From Planctomycetota bacterium (GTDB taxonomy: Bacteria > Planctomycetota > UBA1135 > JADKAF01): 56,305 nt of DNA. Positions 51,773 through 56,305 of this stretch are shown piece by piece. Both the position numbers and the translations under genes were made by a program. The notes under the pieces are model-generated. The model was given only the letters and a program-made list of their open reading frames with translations. It was not told the DNA's origin and searched no databases. The stretch is from assembly GCA_016793245.1 (NCBI GenBank), contig JAEUHW010000307.1:1-56305 (forward strand). Reading direction: 5' to 3'. How positions within the stretch are numbered: position 1 is the stretch's first letter; each line of letters starts with the position of its first letter.

Positions 51773-52753
51773 ATGACCCAATCACCTTCCCCGCGTCTCG
51801 TCTTCCTGGGCTCCCCGCCCTTCGCGGTGCGCTGCTTCGAGCACCTCTGCACCACCCGCTACCGCCCGCTCCTCCTCGTCACCCAACCCGACAAGGAGCA
51901 AGGCCGCGGCCGCAAGGTCGCCGCGAACCCCCTCGCCGACGTGGCGACGGCGCATGGCGTCGAGCGCCTCGAGTGCCCCGACGCCGCGGCACCCGAGTTC
52001 CTCGAGAAACTCCGCTCCCTCGACCCCGACTGGATCCTCGTCGTCTCCTTCGGCCAGATCCTCCGCAAGGCCTTCCTCGCCCTGCCGAAGCACGGCGTCC
52101 TGAACGTCCACGCCTCGCTCCTCCCGCGCTGGCGCGGCGCCTCCCCCATCGCCGCCGCGATCCGCGCCGGCGACGCCACGACGGGCCTCACCATCCAACG
52201 CGTCGTGCCGAAGCTCGACGCCGGTCCCGTCTGCGCGCGCCAGGAGCTCCCGATCCCTCCGCACGCAACCACCGCGGAACTGCAGAGCCTTCTCGCCGAA
52301 GAAGCCGGCCCACTCCTCGAGCGCACGCTGGACGAGCTCTACGCGGGCCGCGCGAGCTTCGTCGAGCAAGACCCCGCGCAGGTAACGCTGGCGCCAAAGA
52401 TCGCGAAGAACGACGGCCGCATCGATTGGGAGCAGGGCGCCGAGGAGATCGACCGCCACGTGCGCGCGATGACGCCTTGGCCGGGCGCGAGCACGGGCTT
52501 GCCGATCCGCGAAGCGCTCACCAAAGTGCGCGTGCTGCGCGGCGCGCCGAGTCCGGTGACGAGTGCGGCGGAGCCGGGGACGGTGATCGGGGCGGAGGAG
52601 TGTGGGATCGATGTGGCTTGTGGGAGTGCGCGGGCGTATCGGGTGTTGGAGTTGCAGGTGGTGAATGGCAAAGCCATGGAAGTGGGGGCGTTCTTGCGGG
52701 GGAGGCGGGTGGAGGTGGGGAGTCGGGCAGAGAGCGCAAGCCAAGCCTCCTGA
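51773..52753 (+). CDS. fmt: Methionyl-tRNA formyltransferase
   Basis: This gene encodes 326 residues. It formylates initiator methionyl-tRNA. The catalytic residues Asn111, His113 and Asp149 are present in VLNVHASLLPRWRGASPI and VVPKLDAGPV, and LVTQPDKEQGRGRK and IDWEQGAEEIDRHVRAMTPWPGA are typical. The last 180 bp become strongly G-rich on the coding strand, with GGG and GTG codons, unlike the rest of the gene. No def gene is adjacent. A truncated macro-domain gene is convergent. Confidence 0.95.
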   Translation: MTQSPSPRLVFLGSPPFAVRCFEHLCTTRYRPLLLVTQPDKEQGRGRKVAANPLADVATAHGVERLECPDAAAPEFLEKLRSLDPDWILVVSFGQILRKAFLALPKHGVLNVHASLLPRWRGASPIAAAIRAGDATTGLTIQRVVPKLDAGPVCARQELPIPPHATTAELQSLLAEEAGPLLERTLDELYAGRASFVEQDPAQVTLAPKIAKNDGRIDWEQGAEEIDRHVRAMTPWPGASTGLPIREALTKVRVLRGAPSPVTSAAEPGTVIGAEECGIDVACGSARAYRVLELQVVNGKAMEVGAFLRGRRVEVGSRAESASQAS

Positions 52754-53410
52754 TGGATCGAAGCGCGAGGTGCGCGCGCAAGGAGTGCCACGAGTCGGCC
52801 GATGACAGGTCAGCGAGGCGCGAGGTAGAACCAGCGACGACATGGCAACGGCAGAACAGGTCAAGGCGCTCATCCGCGCCATGAGCTCGAGGAAGAGCGC
52901 ACGAGCACGCGTGAGTGGCGGGCGCTTCGTCGCGTTGGGGCGCCGCGCAGGCTCTGGCGCAGCCTGCGGCTCGAAGAGCAGCACCCGAGTGACGAGATCT
53001 CCGAGGCGCTGCTCGATCAGAGGTCGCACTTCATCCCAACGCAGTCCACCGTGCCCGCAACCCAACGGCGGAACGGCAATCGAGCCGATGCCTCGCTCCA
53101 CGATCCAGGCGCGCAGCGCGTCGAGCCCGCTCGCGATGTCCTCGATCCGCGACTTCGACTTCCAGTGCGCCTTGGTGGGGAAGTTGACGAGGAAGTGCGG
53201 TCGCTCGAGGATCTGCGTCGGGAACACGAAGAGCTCGCCGAGGCGCGCCCGCCCCTCTTCGCAGGCCTTGGCGTAGGCGCGGAAGCTCTCGGGGAACGCT
53301 TGCTTGAACTGCAGGGCGAGGCCCTTCCCCATGATGCCGACGCAGTTGATCGTGTTGACCAACGCTTCTGCGTCGGCGGTGAACAGATCTCCTCGGGTGA
53401 GTTCGATCAT
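52754..53410 (-). pseudogene. DarG-like macro-domain antitoxin, truncated
   Basis: From ATG 53410 the frame encodes a clear macro domain: MIELTRGDLFTADAEALVNT, NCVGIMGKGLALQFKQAFP, FVNFPTK-like FLVNFPTKAHWKSKSRIED, and AVPPLGCGHGGLRWDEV. This is the DarG type, which removes ADP-ribose placed on DNA by the toxin DarT. Similarity continues to about residue 180 (LTRARALFLELM), where the DarG C-terminal domain should begin, and then stops. The frame stays open but runs antisense into fmt with no native stop. darT is not recognisable upstream. It is probably an eroded remnant of a darTG module. Confidence 0.65.
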
Positions 53411-53823
53411 GGGGGAATCCTCGGGATCGTCGGGGCCAATGGCGATGCGGGCATGGTAATCAATGGGCGCGCACCACAGGATTCGCTCGATGAACTGATC
53501 TACCAGGCTGTCAACCGCGAGACTGCCCAGTCTGATGTTCAGACCTTCGAGGTGAAGTAAAGACGCCGCTACGAGATGAGCTCGAGTGCAGGGCGCTCGA
53601 ACTGTGAGCTCTTCGCGAGGGCGACCGATCCAGCTCCATAAGCCGAACCGGGACAATGACCGAGGCTCCCTTCAGCGCGTCAGGGCTGCAATGGCTAATC
53701 GGTGTCATGCAGCGCCGTGCCCCTCCCGTCACGGCGGCGCGACAAGCGCCTACTCTGTCGAGCGCGAAGGGCTCCGTTCGTCGCGAGACCTGCGTGGTGC
53801 CGTATGGATGGCCGTTGACAGCT
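53411..53823. other. Non-coding or eroded stretch between darG-like and beta-helix genes
   Basis: These 413 bp hold no convincing gene. A minus-strand frame continues upstream of the macro-domain start (DSLVDQFIERILW) but matches nothing I know. Base composition is more AT-rich than the core of the window. Confidence 0.5.
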
Positions 53824-55875
53824 TCAGAGAATCCTGAAGATGACAGTGTTCGTAAGTCTCAGGCCGCCAGGTATTGCTGTATCGATCCGCAATCCTTGCA
53901 TTGCGGACTCAACCGGCCCTCCCGGCAAAGGGAAGGACAGGACGATCGTCTGCTGCTCACGGAATTGGACGTGCAGCGTCGCGAGATACGACTGGGGGGC
54001 GAGCCCGAGGAGTCCGTTCGCGAACGGGAGTTCGGTCATTGCTGGATAGGCTCCGATTAGAACCGCCCCCAGCCCATTGTAGGGTTGCAAAGGTGGTGTC
54101 CAGCGGAGCGTGGCTTGATGGCCTTCGTCGGCGATACGAAGCTCCGGAGTGAATTGCCCGAGGCGTGGCGGCCCCATGGAGCCTCCGGTAGAAGACGCGC
54201 CAATGCATGGCGAAGTCGACAAGAGCTGAAGCGTTGCGGGCTGCAGGTGAACGGCACCCCCTTGATTGGATGCGTGATAGGAGTTGAAGGTACCGGAGGT
54301 TGAGTGGTTGTTAGTCACCAGGTCTCCCTGCTGCAGGGCAGAGGGGCTTATGTCCGAGTTGTTGTTGAGGAAGATGTTGTCCCCGAGCTCGAGTGTCGAG
54401 GTGTTGCCGGCTGCTCGACTCAGGTTTAAGGCGGTTCCGGCGCAGTTGATGAAGAGATTAGACCTGATCTCGGCTACTCCATAATATGCTGATGATTGCA
54501 ATGCTGTGATTCTGCATTCGACGAAGGTGTTGCGGGCGCAAGCGCGGTTGTTTTGGGCGATTCCAGAGATCATCGCGCCGATGTCGAATCCTTCAATGGT
54601 ATTGTCGAGCAGCCCCTGGTCTCCCCGGATTCCGATGGGGCAGCCCGCATTGTCGCGCACGAAGTTTCCGACGAGGTTCCATGCTGACGCCGCATCGATA
54701 GCTGCGCCGCTGGATGGCAGTGATGTGGCTTCTACGTAATTATCGGCAACCCAAGTGGAAAGTCCGTAGACAGCGGGAGATAACTCGATGCCACGGCCGA
54801 CAACATAGTTGCCTATGATTTCGCAGCGGGATTGTGATCTTACGGCGACCAGGTGGAAGCAGCGATTGCGTTCTATGCGGACATCTGATCCGCCGACTCG
54901 AATCTCGTCTCCGGCCGTTGAGTCGGTGCATGTTGCGTCGAAGTATGCATTTACATCGATATCGGAGCTTGCTCGGCATCGAGTGACCAGGGCGTCGCAG
55001 TCCAGAGCTGCAGAAGCGCGTATTGAACCGGAATCCACGATGCAGTCGCTGATGATGGGCTCGAGCAGGAGTGACCCTGAAGCAGAAAGGTCGCCGCTGC
55101 GCACTCTGCAGGAGCTGATTGATGTGTACCCCCCCAAGGTGACAGAGCCCTCGCTGGCCATGATGCCTTGGTCGACATCGCAGCGGTCGATCGCTAGCGT
55201 GTCGTTGATGCCGATGGCCGAAAGGCCTCCGAGAATCCGGCAGTTCGAGACGTAGGCGCGAAGGATGTGCATGTACTGATACGGACTTTGGTGAGCGGGG
55301 TGAAGGCTGCAGCTGCCTGAGATGTGGCAGTCGTTAATTTGAAGTGAGTGCCCGCCGAGCACCGATCTTGTGATGTCATGATCGAGAAGTACGTTGCCCT
55401 CGATGTTCAATCCTCGAATCGAGAGGTTGAGTAGCGCGCTCGGACCGGAAGGGCGAATCCAGACAGCTGGGATGCCGCTCAAGGTGATGGACCGTGAGTC
55501 GCCATCTATTGCCTGATTGTAGTGCCCGTCTCCGTCGATGAGGATGCATGGTCCGGTTCCGGCATCGATGACGGCGGTGCTGCTTGAATCCCAAGTTCTG
55601 AGCGAGATTCCTGCTGGAAGTCGAATCGGAAATGACTCCTGAGTAGAAAAGGATGCCCTTAGGCCTCGAACCATGATGGCATCCCCGTGGTTCAGCGGCT
55701 GCTGCAGAGTATAGCTAATCGTTCGCCAAGGACTCGCGAGGTTTCCGGCGCCATTGTCCGAGCCGTTGTCGGCGTCCACATACCAATCGGCAGCCCGGGC
55801 AGAGTTGAGCGAGGAGCTCGCGATGAGGAGCATGACCAGGGTCGTGTTGGATAGAAGGGCAAGCAGCCGATTCAT
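53824..55875 (-). CDS. Secreted right-handed beta-helix protein (DUF1565-like)
   Basis: This gene encodes 683 residues from ATG 55875, with AGGAG 9 bp upstream. The signal peptide is MNRLLALLSNTTLVMLLIASSSLNSARA. WYVDADNGSDNGAGNLASPWRTISYTLQQPLNHGDAIMV is the usual start of DUF1565-type pectate-lyase-like beta-helices, and many short rungs with I-x-x-N and C-x-V follow (to about 560). A beta-sandwich-like end (about 590-683, ending TNTVIFRIL) resembles that of the LamG-like protein. Enzyme residues of pectate lyases are not evident. The gene is clearly more AT-rich than its neighbours and uses varied third positions, so it may be acquired. Confidence 0.8.
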   Translation of the reverse strand: MNRLLALLSNTTLVMLLIASSSLNSARAADWYVDADNGSDNGAGNLASPWRTISYTLQQPLNHGDAIMVRGLRASFSTQESFPIRLPAGISLRTWDSSSTAVIDAGTGPCILIDGDGHYNQAIDGDSRSITLSGIPAVWIRPSGPSALLNLSIRGLNIEGNVLLDHDITRSVLGGHSLQINDCHISGSCSLHPAHQSPYQYMHILRAYVSNCRILGGLSAIGINDTLAIDRCDVDQGIMASEGSVTLGGYTSISSCRVRSGDLSASGSLLLEPIISDCIVDSGSIRASAALDCDALVTRCRASSDIDVNAYFDATCTDSTAGDEIRVGGSDVRIERNRCFHLVAVRSQSRCEIIGNYVVGRGIELSPAVYGLSTWVADNYVEATSLPSSGAAIDAASAWNLVGNFVRDNAGCPIGIRGDQGLLDNTIEGFDIGAMISGIAQNNRACARNTFVECRITALQSSAYYGVAEIRSNLFINCAGTALNLSRAAGNTSTLELGDNIFLNNNSDISPSALQQGDLVTNNHSTSGTFNSYHASNQGGAVHLQPATLQLLSTSPCIGASSTGGSMGPPRLGQFTPELRIADEGHQATLRWTPPLQPYNGLGAVLIGAYPAMTELPFANGLLGLAPQSYLATLHVQFREQQTIVLSFPLPGGPVESAMQGLRIDTAIPGGLRLTNTVIFRIL

Positions 55876-56305
55876 GGTGCACTCCTGAGCCGCTGGGCGA
55901 ATGGTAAGCCGTACTGATCGTCCGCTCTGTAGGAGGTCCGTTGTTCCGGCGTGCCGAATCCTACTCGCATCGGCCAGAGTCTGGGCAAGCGGTTATCGCA
56001 GACGAAGCAGAAGGGGCGGGCCTGAGTATCTGCGCCCGCGTTCTCGTCGATGGAGGATGGTCAGGAACCGAGGATGTGACGCGTCTCCCGGATCCAGAGG
56101 GTCATGGTAGATTCCCGCCCCCCAACTCGGCCCAACCTACCCCTCCCCAACCCCGGGCTGCCCGCCACCCCCCCCCCCACCCCCCCGCCCCCCCCCACCC
56201 CCCCCCCCCGCCCCCCCCCCCGGCCCGGCGGCCCCCCCCCGCGCCCCCCCCCCCCCGGCAGGGGCGGCGATATCGGGTGCGGTGTGGGTAGCGGGTTGGC
56301 GGATA
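55876..56305. other. Contig-end stretch with poly-C low-complexity sequence
   Basis: No gene is credible in these 430 bp. From about 56120, and densely at 56160-56256, the sequence is nearly all C with scattered A and G, then ends in ordinary sequence. It looks like an assembly or read artefact; frames through it would be only proline. Confidence 0.75.

Noticed and set aside
53411..53656. Frame continuing upstream of the macro-domain start, considered as the end of darT
   Set aside because: The residues do not match the DarT C terminus; called eroded or non-coding.
55941..56291. Proline-rich frame at the window end
   Set aside because: It arises only from the poly-C tract.
1..56305. tRNA, rRNA, CRISPR arrays, transposases and riboswitches
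   Set aside because: None was recognised by eye; small RNA genes cannot be excluded without a covariance search.

Overview
The window is very GC-rich (except the last 2.5 kb) and densely coding, and looks like the chromosomal replication-origin region of a Gram-negative bacterium. dnaA, dnaN, a DciA-like gene and gyrB form one block (31.9-38.2 kb). gyrA, parB with a parS site, and parA lie within about 25 kb of it. An LPS export and Kdo block (kdsD, kdsC, a giant LptC/LptA-like gene, lptD) shows an LPS-bearing outer membrane. dapF fits meso-DAP or lysine synthesis. The taxon is not fixed by any single marker. The secreted LamG-like and beta-helix proteins with a shared style of C-terminal domain, the absence of recF, and the gene content together suggest a planctomycete-like lineage. 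That is inference.

Layout. 1-12.9 kb (minus strand): partial ECF-type sigma factor, secreted LamG-like protein, class I aminotransferase flanked by a 44-bp direct repeat, S-adenosylhomocysteine-hydrolase-like protein, degenerate amidohydrolase, gyrA, membrane M48 peptidase, dapF. 13.0-22.8 kb (mixed strands): small unknown gene, anchored peptidase-MA-like protein, DUF72 protein, secreted repeat protein, HNH endonuclease, lipoprotein, membrane-anchored cyclophilin-like protein, a perfect 62-bp palindrome, parB/parS, a membrane protein, and a large protein ending in an HPr-like domain. 22.9-41.8 kb (plus strand): sigma-70 factor, hemW, pyrF, bshC, bshB1, parA, bshA, cysteine desulfurase, dnaA, a 736-bp candidate origin, dnaN, dciA-like, gyrB, an AlbA-type helicase-like gene, a secreted protein, and a stand-alone GspE/PilB N-terminal domain protein. 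41.8-49.4 kb (minus strand): tatA-like, lptD, giant LptC/A-like, kdsC, kdsD. 49.5-52.8 kb (plus strand): site-2-protease homologue without its zinc motif, scpA, trxA, fmt. 52.8-56.3 kb: a truncated DarG-like macro-domain gene, an AT-richer beta-helix secreted protein, and a low-complexity poly-C end that is probably a contig-end artefact.

How the genes work together. The core handles chromosome initiation, supercoiling and segregation (dnaA, dnaN, gyrA/B, parA/B/S, scpA). Around it sit a complete three-gene bacillithiol pathway (bshA, bshB1, bshC) beside a cysteine desulfurase, an outer-membrane LPS assembly operon, and several apparent pseudoenzymes. The best leads are the clustered bsh genes interleaved with parA, the direct-repeat-flanked aminotransferase, the 62-bp palindrome, the HPr-domain fusion, the giant Lpt protein, and the catalytic-site losses in the amidohydrolase and M50 homologues. 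No tRNA, rRNA, CRISPR array or transposase was recognised.
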